A stretch of DNA of 46,209 bases, from the IMG/VR virus record IMGVR_UViG_3300030450_001307, positions 1-46,209 of that record; one strand, 5' to 3'. The stretch is from a virus. The notes beneath the pieces are model-generated. The model searched no databases. It was not told where the DNA came from and worked only from the letters and a program-made list of their open reading frames with translations. Shown piece after piece: positions 1-8,265 of this stretch (position 1 is its first letter; the number at the start of each line of letters is the position of its first letter). The translations under genes and the position numbers were made by a program.

Positions 1-318
1 ATTACAGGCTATATACGATGGATATCTTGATGCCCAAGAAAAAAAAGAACCTTATACTTGGGATGTTATATTTCATAGAGTTCTTGAAAACGGCAATCCT
101 CTTTGGGAGTCTTATTTTAGTAAAAGTAAGATAAATCAAATAAGAAAAGATTATGAGAACGTAGGTCAGTTACATAAGTTTGCACAAGAATATATGAACG
201 ATGCAAGAGATTTGGCTACGGCTAAGTTTAAGATTGATAAGTTACAGCATCACGATTATGAATTTGTTTCAAATAAAAATCAATGCTATCTTAAATCAAA
301 AGATACTGTTATCCCAGT
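1..318. repeat. Left copy of the terminal redundancy (about 97% identical)
   Basis: Bases 1-318 match 45892-46209 without gaps. There are nine substitutions, at positions 46, 94, 130, 151, 199, 211, 220, 238 and 244. All lie at third codon positions of the large-terminase frame; only the first changes an amino acid (Lys to Asn). The repeat shows that the contig closes into a circle of 45,891 bp. The differences look like two natural strain variants rather than sequencing error. A physical terminal repeat is less likely because the repeat falls inside a gene and simply ends at the contig edges. Confidence 0.93.
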
Positions 319-907
319 AAATGTTTACTTGGGTGTTGACCTTGCTTACGAAGCTAATGCTAATAATGACTATCAAGTAATTATGGTTACTGCAATAGAT
401 AGTGAAAAGAATTATTACATTCTTGACTACTATCACGAGCACTTGCCTTTATATGAAATGCCACAAAAAATATTTGAGATAGCTAAAGAATATAGTCCAG
501 TTAGAAGAGTTAATGTAGAGCACGTTGGAGCTCAAGGTATTATAAAAGACTCTGTTAATAATATGAGTGGGTTTGATAGAAAGATGGCTCCAGGTATTGC
601 TAGAGGAGTAAGACCTCCACAAGGAATTAAAAAAGAAGATAGAATAGAATCTGGTATTTGCCCTATTGTAAATCGTGGAAAGCTATTTCATAGAAAAGTT
701 CATCAAGAACTCGTTGATGAAATGTTTCATTTTCCAAAAGGAAAGAACGATGACCTTCTTGATGGTCTTTGGTACTCTATTGTAAATGCAAGAGCACCCC
801 TTAGCAAGAGTTTTTCTTCTGAAAACTTTCAAGCAGATAGTGATGATTTGCCCAAGAAAAGAAAAAAGTCTATAGTAAGAAGTTGGATTACTGGACAAAG
901 ATCATAA
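2..907 (+). CDS. terL: Large terminase subunit, C-terminal part (headful nuclease domain)
   Basis: This is the 3' part of the terminase large subunit, broken by the contig edge; the 5' part is at 45212-46209. Joined across the 318-base overlap the gene encodes about 528 aa. This part holds the RNase H-like nuclease, which cuts concatemeric DNA: VYLGVDLAYEANANNDY carries the first catalytic acidic residue, and a late acidic pair (NDDLLDGLWY) fits the last metal ligands. The tail is basic (KKRKKS), as in many TerL proteins that bind DNA or the portal. The gene is followed by a promoter and then the portal gene, the usual order. An ATG at 194 is internal and is not the real start. Confidence 0.93.
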   Translation, partial: LQAIYDGYLDAQEKKEPYTWDVIFHRVLENGNPLWESYFSKSKINQIRKDYENVGQLHKFAQEYMNDARDLATAKFKIDKLQHHDYEFVSNKNQCYLKSKDTVIPVNVYLGVDLAYEANANNDYQVIMVTAIDSEKNYYILDYYHEHLPLYEMPQKIFEIAKEYSPVRRVNVEHVGAQGIIKDSVNNMSGFDRKMAPGIARGVRPPQGIKKEDRIESGICPIVNRGKLFHRKVHQELVDEMFHFPKGKNDDLLDGLWYSIVNARAPLSKSFSSENFQADSDDLPKKRKKSIVRSWITGQRS

Positions 908-914
908 AAAAAGC

Positions 915-943
915 TTGACAAAGTATATAAAAAACATTATATT
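915..943 (+). promoter_or_regulatory. Sigma70-like promoter before the portal gene
   Basis: TTGACA (915-920), a 17-bp spacer and TATATT (938-943), in the 65-base gap between large terminase and portal. Transcription should begin near 950. It is one of six promoters here with the same 17-bp spacing and the same -10 box, and would drive the structural operon. Confidence 0.75.
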
Positions 944-972
944 ATATATAATACATATTGAGGAGTCCGACT

Positions 973-2988
973 ATTAACTACGTAGAAACCTTTGCTGAGC
1001 ACGAAGAAGCACAGCAGAATAGAGACTTATTTAGAAGATATAGAGACGCTAGAGCCAACTGGGATACAGAAGCTAGAGACGCAATAGATTTTGTATTGGG
1101 CAACCATTACTCATCAGAAGAATCTGAAATACTTCAGTCTGTTGGTCAAGGTGATTTTATTATAGACAGAGTTTATGCTGCTGTAGATAAATTAAAATCA
1201 TTACTTACATCTCGAAATCCAAAGTTTAGTGCAGTTGCAAGAGAAGATTCTGATTATAAATTATCAAATGTTTGGCGAACAATACTAGAATACATTTGGG
1301 ATATATCGGATTGCAACACTCATTTCAAGCAAGTTGTCCACGACTATTCAGTATCTGGGATTGGATATTTTTATGTTTATGTTGACCCAGAATCAGATTT
1401 TGGAAGAGGGGATGTTAAGGTTACTGGGGTCAGTCCTTTCCGTGTTTATGTTGATCCAGCGTCAAGGGATAGATATTATGCTGATGCGTCTTCTATTCTT
1501 CTTTCTACAATACTAACGAAAGAACAATTACTAGGACTTTATCCAAAGCTAGAAGAAATAATTGATAGTATAAATGGATCAACAGATGAAGAAGACTACC
1601 CAGCCTCAAAGAAAAAAAATTCTTCCTCTTCTTTTACGCCAGATGTGGTTAAAGATTATGATAGGGGTGGTTATGAGAAATACAAAATCCTCGAAAGATT
1701 TGAAAAAATAAAAGTTCCTTACTATAGATTATTTAATAAGGAAACACAAGAAGAGAAAATAGTAGACCTAGATTCTTTTCAAAAAATTCTATCTGAAAAC
1801 TCTCATTTGATAGAATCGGGACTGGTTGAAGCCGTAGAAGTCTTACAAACACGGATAAAACACGTAGCTACAGTAGGACAAATATTACTCTACGAGCAAG
1901 TGCTTAATACTGATATATACCCCATTATACCAGTCCCAAATATTTGGACTAATACTCCTTATCCTAAGTCCGATGTAAACAAGGTTAAGGATTCACAAAG
2001 ACTAATTAATAAATTATTCTCATTAACTTTAAGTCACGCTCAAGCTTCTGCTGGTTTAAAGTTATTAGTTCCAGAAGGTAGTGTTGATGATATTGGTCAA
2101 CTAGAAAGAGATTGGGCAAACCCTAATGCTGTTATAGAGTTTAATCCAGAATTTGGAGAACCTCATTATCCAGCACCACAAGCTTTATCTTCTGAATTTT
2201 ATGCATTAATTAGCAGGGTAGAGAATTATATAGATTTAAATTTTGGTATTCCAGAACTATTGCAAGGATTTAGAAGTGGAGCTGCTGATACAGCTAGAGG
2301 AACTTATCTATTGCAAGAAATGGGAGAGTCAAGAGGTAGATCAAAATTAAGGGATATAGAGGGAAGCTTAGATGTGCTTGGCAGATGTGTATATAATTTT
2401 GCTAAAGGACATTATGGCTTTAAAAAGACTTTTAGAATCGTGCAACCTAATAACGATATAACAGAGTTTACTGTAAACAATAGACTTTATGACGATAAGA
2501 CTAAAGAGTTACAAACTATAGATAATGATATATCTTTAGGTCAGCATGATATTCGGATAGTATCGGGCTCAACGCTACCATCAAATAAGATGGCTGAGTA
2601 CAATATGTATTTAGATGCGTATAAGTTGGGCTTGGTAGACGATGTCGAGGTTTTAAAGAAAACTGAAATCTACGACAAAGAAGGTGTTCTGCAACGAAAA
2701 GGTGCTATGAATCAGATGCAGTCTTACATAAAACAGCTTGAAGAAGAGGTTAAGAAATTGCGTGGTGATCTGCAAACTTCTGAGCGTGAAATGATTAGCG
2801 CAAGAAAACAGACTATCACACAAAAATTTAAGAGTGGTTTAGATACCGTCTTAAATGATATGAAAGATAAAGAAAGAAAAAATCTCAACAGGCTAGAGAA
2901 TGTAATAGACAAAGCTGATTTGCAGGCTAAATTCGGAGGAAAGCAAGAACAAGGCATACAGGGTGCCGAACAAGGCGTTGAAGGTTAA
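973..2988 (+). CDS. Portal protein (probable ATT start)
   Basis: Portal: the dodecameric ring at the capsid vertex through which DNA is packaged and ejected. About 671 aa, a usual length for podovirus-like portals. The N-terminal half contains LFRRYRDARANWDTEARDAI, and the core has GVSPFRVYVDPASRD and a clip/stem-like segment before an acidic, coiled-coil C-terminus (about residues 570-660). The order terL, portal, scaffold, capsid supports the call. No in-frame ATG exists near the 5' end. A TTG lies at 958 but has no ribosome site. GAGGAG at 960-965 is 7 bases from an in-frame ATT at 973, so ATT is the best start. The 5' UTR would then be about 23 bases. Confidence 0.88.
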   Translation: MNYVETFAEHEEAQQNRDLFRRYRDARANWDTEARDAIDFVLGNHYSSEESEILQSVGQGDFIIDRVYAAVDKLKSLLTSRNPKFSAVAREDSDYKLSNVWRTILEYIWDISDCNTHFKQVVHDYSVSGIGYFYVYVDPESDFGRGDVKVTGVSPFRVYVDPASRDRYYADASSILLSTILTKEQLLGLYPKLEEIIDSINGSTDEEDYPASKKKNSSSSFTPDVVKDYDRGGYEKYKILERFEKIKVPYYRLFNKETQEEKIVDLDSFQKILSENSHLIESGLVEAVEVLQTRIKHVATVGQILLYEQVLNTDIYPIIPVPNIWTNTPYPKSDVNKVKDSQRLINKLFSLTLSHAQASAGLKLLVPEGSVDDIGQLERDWANPNAVIEFNPEFGEPHYPAPQALSSEFYALISRVENYIDLNFGIPELLQGFRSGAADTARGTYLLQEMGESRGRSKLRDIEGSLDVLGRCVYNFAKGHYGFKKTFRIVQPNNDITEFTVNNRLYDDKTKELQTIDNDISLGQHDIRIVSGSTLPSNKMAEYNMYLDAYKLGLVDDVEVLKKTEIYDKEGVLQRKGAMNQMQSYIKQLEEEVKKLRGDLQTSEREMISARKQTITQKFKSGLDTVLNDMKDKERKNLNRLENVIDKADLQAKFGGKQEQGIQGAEQGVEG

Positions 2989-3065
2989 CATATAGAGTCA
3001 AGCTTTACCAACAGGGTATCGAAAGGTGTCTTGAAATCGAGTAAAGAGATTCGGAAAGGAAAATA

Positions 3066-3929
3066 ATGGAAGACCAAACAACAGAACAAGTAGGTAATAC
3101 TTACGAGGAAAGACTAGAACAAGACAGAAAAGGTATAGATATATCTATGCCAGATGTTGAAGTAGTTTCAAAAGAACCACAACAACAAGAAGCAGTTGAG
3201 AATGATCAGCAAGACTATAGAGTCCCAAGTGAAATGACTGCAGAAGGAAATGAAGAAGAAGTTAATTATGCTACAGATTGGGAACAGGAAACTAGAAAAT
3301 TCCAATCTATGTATGACAAACAAAAAGCTGAATTTGATGCTTTAAATTCTCAAATACAACCTTTGCAACAACTGCAATCTGTTTTAGAATCTAGACCAGA
3401 CGTTGTTCAATCAATACAACAACAACTCGAAGGAAAGCCTATTCAAAATAATGAGCCAAAATCTCAAGAAAACATTGTAGATGAAAACTCATTTGACCCG
3501 TGGGAAGCCTATTACAAACCCGACTCTCCGTCGTACAAGTTACGAGTAGAGAAGGAAAAGGCTTTGGTTAATGAAGCTGTCTCTGAACAGATGGCTGGTA
3601 TCCAAAGTCAAGTTGCTATGCAAAATCTTAAGACAGAGCTAAAAGGCAAATATGGAATGCAAGACGAAGGTGAAGTTGATCAGTTTATTAATTTTGCTAT
3701 GACACCAAGAGACCAACTACCAGTTGAGTTTTTAATTGATGTTTATAGACAATATTATAATAAAGGAATAAATGCTCCATCATCTGAAAATATGCAAGCC
3801 GTAGCTGATGCTCAAGCTATGCCAAGGTCTGCTGGAGTTTTACAAGGTGGAGAACCTAAAGTAAAAAGCGAAGTAGATGTTTCTTGGGATAGAATCTTAA
3901 AAGCTGGCAACGCTGGAAGATTACTTTAA
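3066..3929 (+). CDS. Capsid scaffolding protein
   Basis: 287 aa, strongly hydrophilic, rich in Glu and Gln, with a predicted helical middle (about residues 75-125, WEQETRKFQSMYDKQKAEFD) and no enzyme motif. Size, composition and position between portal and major capsid gene are those of a scaffold that guides procapsid assembly and then leaves. A ribosome site (GGAAAGGAAAATA) precedes the ATG. No protease is recognisable nearby, so exit without cleavage is possible. Sequence-level homology cannot be shown here; the call rests on context and composition. Confidence 0.78.
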   Translation: MEDQTTEQVGNTYEERLEQDRKGIDISMPDVEVVSKEPQQQEAVENDQQDYRVPSEMTAEGNEEEVNYATDWEQETRKFQSMYDKQKAEFDALNSQIQPLQQLQSVLESRPDVVQSIQQQLEGKPIQNNEPKSQENIVDENSFDPWEAYYKPDSPSYKLRVEKEKALVNEAVSEQMAGIQSQVAMQNLKTELKGKYGMQDEGEVDQFINFAMTPRDQLPVEFLIDVYRQYYNKGINAPSSENMQAVADAQAMPRSAGVLQGGEPKVKSEVDVSWDRILKAGNAGRLL

Positions 3930-3953
3930 TAATAAATATGGAGGCTATTAAAA

Positions 3954-5351
3954 ATGGCTACACAAGGGATTAAACTCTCTAGCGATATTACTGCCGCTGC
4001 CACTAGTGCAGGCGTAGGACAAGCTCCAGATAGAAGACGGTTATACGATTTTAGTGATCGAGTTGCTGAATTGGCTCCAGAAGAATCACCATTCTTCGTA
4101 TACCTTTCTCAAGTTGCTAAATCACCTACCGATGACTCAGTTTTTCGTTATCTAGAGAATAGATCAAAAATAAATATGACAACAAGAAACTTCTTGTTAG
4201 CTGCCGATGTAAACGGTGGCTCTGCTGTTACTGCTGGACAGAATTACACTTTTACCGTAGATGCTGATACTTCTACTGGTGGTGTTGCATCTGGTGGAGC
4301 TTCAGTTGATTTCCTAATTAAAGGAATGGTATTCGTTGTGAATACAACTACTGGTTCTGAGACTGCTGGTTATGCTCAAACTATGGTAAGAATAGAAACT
4401 GCTCCAAATGATGATGGTACTACTAGTTCTTTTAGTGGTAAGATCATTGACGTTTCAAATGCGAATGTTTCTGGATATAACGTTCTTGTAGACAATGACG
4501 TATGTCAAGTAATTGGTACTGCATTTGCTGAAGGTTCTGCTTCTCCAGACACTTTTTCAACTGAAATTGAAGATGACTTTGGATACACTCAGATCTTTAA
4601 GACTGCTTGTGAACTATCAAACACAGCTATTGCAACACGTTATCGTGGGTATGCAAATGAGTTTGAAAGAATTTGGGCAACCAAATTACGTGAGCATAAA
4701 GTAGATATTGAGCGTGCAATGTTATTTGGACAAAAAGCTCGTACTGGTGGAGTTCAATACACCGAAGGTCTAGTTGGACACATTGTTAAAAATGCTAACC
4801 CAACTACTGATGACTCTGCATTTAGTTACACATCTGGAGCTCCTTACTATCGTAGTGTTGCTCAAGCTGAGTTAACTTATGATAGATTACTTGCTGACTT
4901 AGAAGTTATCTTTGACCCAGCAAGGGGTGGTTCTTCAGATAGATTAGTGCTTGCTTCATTACCAGTAATTACTTTCTTTAACAAGCTAGGCGACGGTGCT
5001 TTTATGGATGCTTCTATGGGATATAATAATGGAGTTAATCGTTATAACTTTGAAGAAAGACAAGGTCAATTTGGTCATAAGATTATGACTATTGATACTG
5101 TTCACGGAACAATGCACTTAGTTAAAGAGCCATTATTTAGAGGTCTTTCCTCTGGATTTATGTTAATGGCTGATATGAGTAAACTAATGTATAGACCGCT
5201 AGTTGGTAACGGTTTAAATCGTGATACACATATCATTACTAATGTTCAGAATACAGATGAAGACTTACGTAAAGATATGGTTATTACTGAGGCTGGTCTT
5301 GAAGTTACACTTCCAGAGTGTCATGCACTCTATGAAGTAGAAAGTGTATAA
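3954..5351 (+). CDS. Major capsid protein
   Basis: 465 aa, directly after the scaffold gene, with a strong ribosome site (GGAGG, 10 bases before ATG). The N-terminus (about 1-70) is helical with RRLYDFSDRVAELAPEESPF, typical of HK97-fold capsid proteins of aquatic podo- and siphoviruses (SU10-like group). A Gly/Thr-rich insertion (about 85-190) could form a surface domain. The segment from about 230 to the end, with NEFERIWATKLREHKVDIER and LYRPLVGNG-like hydrophobic patches, fits the P and A domains. Relatively even codon use and a strong start suit high expression. Main uncertainty: the subfamily. Confidence 0.87.
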   Translation: MATQGIKLSSDITAAATSAGVGQAPDRRRLYDFSDRVAELAPEESPFFVYLSQVAKSPTDDSVFRYLENRSKINMTTRNFLLAADVNGGSAVTAGQNYTFTVDADTSTGGVASGGASVDFLIKGMVFVVNTTTGSETAGYAQTMVRIETAPNDDGTTSSFSGKIIDVSNANVSGYNVLVDNDVCQVIGTAFAEGSASPDTFSTEIEDDFGYTQIFKTACELSNTAIATRYRGYANEFERIWATKLREHKVDIERAMLFGQKARTGGVQYTEGLVGHIVKNANPTTDDSAFSYTSGAPYYRSVAQAELTYDRLLADLEVIFDPARGGSSDRLVLASLPVITFFNKLGDGAFMDASMGYNNGVNRYNFEERQGQFGHKIMTIDTVHGTMHLVKEPLFRGLSSGFMLMADMSKLMYRPLVGNGLNRDTHIITNVQNTDEDLRKDMVITEAGLEVTLPECHALYEVESV

Positions 5352-5362
5352 GGAGATTACAT

Positions 5363-5824
5363 ATGTATACTAATTATCTAAACGCAAATAGTGGAACTGC
5401 AGGACTCGCTTTAAAGGTTATAAAGATGACTGCTAGTACTGCTTTAGAAGCAAAGCATAGTGGTTCTATCATTCTTGTTAATCCAACTGCAACCACAGAA
5501 ATAGATCTACCTTCATTGGCAGATGCTGGCTCTGGATGGTATTGCAAGATTGTTTTAACTGAAGATACTGATGGTTCAGATGCAGGAATGGGTCAAAAAG
5601 TTAATATTGACTTTGGCTCTGGTAATGATGTTGTTGGCTTGATAGGAGATACTGGTGATGGTGCTGCTGGAGACCAGGCTGTTAACAACGATGACTTTAT
5701 CGCCTGTACTGCAAGTGCAAGTCCTGGAGATATGTTTGATATCTTTACAGATGGTGAAAGATGGTACGTACATGGATTGACTAAGGATGCTTCTGAAACT
5801 CCATTTGCTACTGCTGCTGGTTAA
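5363..5824 (+). CDS. Probable head decoration or beta-rich virion protein
   Basis: 153 aa, starting 11 bases after the capsid gene behind an AGGAG site. It is rich in Gly, Ala, Ser, Thr and Asp with alternating hydrophobic residues (IILVNPTATTEIDLPSLADA, GSGWYCKIVL), a beta-rich pattern. The position right after the major capsid gene is usual for decoration or cementing proteins. The segment KIVLTEDTDGSDAG also resembles beta repeats of fibre proteins. No known family is recognised with certainty. Confidence 0.55.
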   Translation: MYTNYLNANSGTAGLALKVIKMTASTALEAKHSGSIILVNPTATTEIDLPSLADAGSGWYCKIVLTEDTDGSDAGMGQKVNIDFGSGNDVVGLIGDTGDGAAGDQAVNNDDFIACTASASPGDMFDIFTDGERWYVHGLTKDASETPFATAAG

Positions 5825-5863
5825 TAAATCCGAATAAATAAGGATTGACAGTTTTGGATACTG

Positions 5864-5890
5864 TGGGGTTATCAATAAAAGATAGCCCCA
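5864..5890 (+). terminator. Strong RNA hairpin after the capsid/decoration genes
   Basis: The arms at 5864-5873 and 5881-5890 form a 10-bp stem (TGGGGTTATC with GATAGCCCCA, one G-U pair) around the 7-base loop AATAAAA. No U-run follows directly, so it is probably a partial terminator or an RNA stability/processing element that limits read-through after the most abundant virion genes. Confidence 0.5.
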
Positions 5891-5920
5891 AACATCCTAA
5901 ATTAAAATAAGGAAAATAAA

Positions 5921-6130
5921 ATGGCTGATTATAATTCATCTAATACAAATGTAAAAGTATTTATTCACGACCCAAAAGGTGGTGATAAGAGTAGTGCTGC
6001 TGGGCATATAGCAAAAGATATCTATGACTATATTGTTGGCTTAGATTCTACTAACAATAAAATCATATCAGTTACTCACTCTCCTATGAATGGAGAAAGA
6101 GTAATGACTATGATAGTTTCTGGTTCTTAA
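5921..6130 (+). CDS. Small virion-region protein, unknown function
   Basis: 69 aa, ATG preceded by AAGGAAAATAAA. Mixed alpha/beta character, with HIAKDIYDYIVGLDSTNNKI and a C-terminal strand (VMTMIVSGS). No motif is recognised. It lies between the decoration gene and a zinc-ribbon gene, with one base between its stop and the next ATG, so it is co-translated with the head genes. Confidence 0.6.
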   Translation: MADYNSSNTNVKVFIHDPKGGDKSSAAGHIAKDIYDYIVGLDSTNNKIISVTHSPMNGERVMTMIVSGS

Positions 6131-6131
6131 T

Positions 6132-6338
6132 ATGAGTTGTCAGCATTGCAATAAGTCTAATAAAGAAAATTGGTTTTACTGCAGGTCTTGTGGGAAGAGA
6201 GCCTCTGCTCCTAAGTTCACTACAAATTCTTTTATGAGAAGTGATATAGCTAAAAGAACTGATATAGAATTTGGAACTATGGATAGGCAAAAAAGTATTG
6301 ATAAGATGAGAGACGGAGCTTGGAAGTTTGATGCGTAG
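6132..6338 (+). CDS. Small zinc-ribbon protein
   Basis: 68 aa with two CxxC knuckles at the N-terminus (C3xxC6 and C18xxC21) that should bind one zinc ion, then a basic and polar tail. Such short ribbons in head operons are often of unknown role, either DNA-binding or structural. It follows its neighbour by one base. It overlaps a possible small basic frame that starts at 6331. Confidence 0.62.
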   Translation: MSCQHCNKSNKENWFYCRSCGKRASAPKFTTNSFMRSDIAKRTDIEFGTMDRQKSIDKMRDGAWKFDA

Positions 6339-6459
6339 ATTTGGTAAAGGATTAAAAACAGTATCCAGTTGCACGATGGCTGGAGGAAGGAAAAAAGAAA
6401 ATGCTAAGGTATCCAGGAAAAAAGAAAAAAGTCAAAAAAAAGAAAAAAAAAGTTTCTAA
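6331..6459 (+). CDS. Possible 42-aa basic protein (doubtful)
   Basis: An ATG at 6331 overlaps the stop of the zinc-ribbon gene and opens 42 codons rich in Lys, Arg and Ser. It competes with a 24-aa Lys-rich frame at 6401-6475 in another phase. The coupling to the upstream stop favours it, but it has no clear ribosome site of its own. Only one of the two frames is likely to be translated. Confidence 0.25.
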   Translation: MRRFGKGLKTVSSCTMAGGRKKENAKVSRKKEKSQKKEKKSF

Positions 6460-6475
6460 TAAAAAAAGATATTAA
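6401..6475 (+). CDS. 24-aa lysine-rich micropeptide
   Basis: ATG at 6401 sits 10 bases after GGAGGAAGG, one of the best ribosome sites in the region. The product has the core GKKKKVKKKKKKVSNKK, about 60% Lys/Arg. It ends four bases before the next gene. Such a peptide could neutralise DNA in the capsid or bind RNA. The length is unusually short, and the A-rich sequence alone could produce it by chance, so the ribosome site is the main argument. Confidence 0.45.
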   Translation: MLRYPGKKKKVKKKKKKVSNKKRY

Positions 6476-6478
6476 TAA

Positions 6479-7996
6479 ATGGCTGAGACAAAATTTAATG
6501 AGCAAATAGTAAATCTAGTAGGAGCATTTAGCGATGAAGCTGCATTAGATTCTTTTATAACGGAAGGTGCTAATGAAGTTATAAATGCTATGCCTCGTGC
6601 TATAATGGAAAGAGTTGCAAAAGAAACTGCTGTTACTGATGGGACTACAACATCCGAAGGTCATAAAATACTGCATATGCTTAGAAACGATAATACAATA
6701 GACCAGCCTTGTCGATTAGTTTTAGCAAGCAAAAGAGGTAGAATACAAGATCCTTCTGATATGGAATTTGCTACTACATCAGATCCAGCTTATTACATAC
6801 AAGATGGAAAGATAAATATATTTCCAAACGGTAACGGCTTGATGGTTTCAGTCCCTACATACAGTCAATCTTCTCCTTTAGATGCAAGCGAAATATCCAC
6901 TATAACTAATTTCCCAGATGAGTATGAATACCTTGTTACGCTGTATGCAGCCATAAAAGCATTACAGCAGAATATGAATTCTCTACATAGTAATTCAGAT
7001 ATTACAACTGCTTTAACTGCTATTAATTCAGAAATAGATGAGACGTTAACGATAGCAGATTTAATTAACACTCAAGTAGATGCAGCTATTGTAGAGATAG
7101 CTGAAACCGTTACCAATGTAGATAGTGCAGTAGATACTGCTTTAGCAGCTATGACAACTGCAGCTGGTAGAATAAATACAGCTGTTCAATTAGCTAATTT
7201 AGAATTTGATAAAGGCGATGCTTTATTAGACTTAGGAGAGGCAGATACGGAAACAAGCATAAATACTGCATTATCAGCTATGGTAGCAGCAATAGAAGCT
7301 GCAGAAGCTGCTTTTGATAAAATGGATGGAGCCGATGAATCTATATTTGGAGACGAAGATACTTTTACTACTGCTAGCTCTCAATTAACAAGAGTAAAAG
7401 ATGCAGTTGATAAAGTTTCAGATATTATTAATGGAAACCAGCCTTCTGCTACTACTGATGCTTTTGGAGCTCAAGCTAATGAAGATATTGAGCTGGTAAC
7501 ATCTGCTTTAAATATTGCTCAAACAGAATTATCTAGAGCTCAAGTTCATTTATCAGAATGGAATGCTATTGGAGATATGAGAATCAAACAAATTAATGCT
7601 TCTTTATCTGAGGCAAATGGCTATGGAAGTGAAATACAAGCTAGACTTGCTCAAGCTCAAGCTAAAAGAGAAGAGTCTAATTCTAGAATACAGTTAGGTA
7701 ATTCTTATTTAGCAGAAGCGAATACTGCTTCTAGTGAAGTGCAGACTTATGGCAATGAAGTATCTCAAAGATTAGCACAAGTTGGTGCTCAAGGCAATGT
7801 AGCTGCAAGTTATATAAATGCTGCAACTGGGTATGCCAATGAAATTCAATCTAAATTAAACATAGCTTCTGCTTATGGTAATGAAATTCAATTAAGATTA
7901 AATGTTGATGGAACAGAATATGGATGGTATCAACAACAGCAAGTAAAATTGCAAGCCGATTATGACAAAGGCATTCAAATTATGAGAGGTGCTTAA
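6479..7996 (+). CDS. Neck/adaptor-type virion protein with long helical region
   Basis: 505 aa. The first 150 residues (FSDEAALDSFITEGANEVIN, then a beta segment with YYIQDGKINIFPNG and FPDEYEYLVTLYAAIKALQ) look like a head-to-tail adaptor domain. From about 160 on it is Ala-rich and helical, with repeats of the type INAATGYANEIQSKLNIASA, which suggests a coiled-coil rod. It comes just before other connector-like genes. The stop TAATGG overlaps the next ATG. It could equally be a fibre anchored at the neck. Confidence 0.55.
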   Translation: MAETKFNEQIVNLVGAFSDEAALDSFITEGANEVINAMPRAIMERVAKETAVTDGTTTSEGHKILHMLRNDNTIDQPCRLVLASKRGRIQDPSDMEFATTSDPAYYIQDGKINIFPNGNGLMVSVPTYSQSSPLDASEISTITNFPDEYEYLVTLYAAIKALQQNMNSLHSNSDITTALTAINSEIDETLTIADLINTQVDAAIVEIAETVTNVDSAVDTALAAMTTAAGRINTAVQLANLEFDKGDALLDLGEADTETSINTALSAMVAAIEAAEAAFDKMDGADESIFGDEDTFTTASSQLTRVKDAVDKVSDIINGNQPSATTDAFGAQANEDIELVTSALNIAQTELSRAQVHLSEWNAIGDMRIKQINASLSEANGYGSEIQARLAQAQAKREESNSRIQLGNSYLAEANTASSEVQTYGNEVSQRLAQVGAQGNVAASYINAATGYANEIQSKLNIASAYGNEIQLRLNVDGTEYGWYQQQQVKLQADYDKGIQIMRGA

Positions 7997-8265
7997 TGGC
8001 TTTAACTGGTGTTACTTTAAACACAAGCCCTAGTTTTACTCAAGTAACTTTAAACACAAGCCCTAGCTTTACTCAAGTAACTTTAAATACTAGTCCATCT
8101 TTTACTGGTGTTACTTTAAATACATCTCCTAGCTTTACTGCTGTTGCTTTAAATACAAGTCCATCTTTTATTTTATCTGGTTCTTTTTTAGATGCTAGTA
8201 ATAATTGGGAAAGTGAAACTAGAAAATGGGCTCAAATAGGTATGCTTGGAAAGGATTCTAATTAA
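7996..8265 (+). CDS. 89-aa protein with five 11-aa tandem repeats
   Basis: Residues 6-60 are five copies of VTLNTSPSFTQ with small changes, followed by a short tail (FLDASNNWESETRKWAQIGM). The Ser/Thr/Asn-rich repeat with regular V, L and F is likely beta structure, such as a small fibre or spike stacked on the tail. It is coupled to both neighbours by one-base TAATG overlaps. I do not recognise a family. Confidence 0.65.
   Translation: MALTGVTLNTSPSFTQVTLNTSPSFTQVTLNTSPSFTGVTLNTSPSFTAVALNTSPSFILSGSFLDASNNWESETRKWAQIGMLGKDSN
8011..8175 (+). repeat. Five tandem 33-bp coding repeats
   Basis: Units start at 8011, 8044, 8077, 8110 and 8143. The first two are nearly identical in DNA; later ones differ mostly at silent sites. 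This suggests stepwise duplication of an 11-codon unit under selection for the peptide. Confidence 0.88.

Noticed and set aside
1-318. Terminal repeat as physical phage ends (direct terminal repeats of T7 type)
   Set aside because: The repeat lies inside terL, ends at the contig edges and contains third-position differences, which fits circular closure with strain variation better than fixed ends.
5846-5876. TTGACA at 5845 as a promoter
   Set aside because: No -10-like box at 16-18 bp; the sequence is part of the hairpin region.
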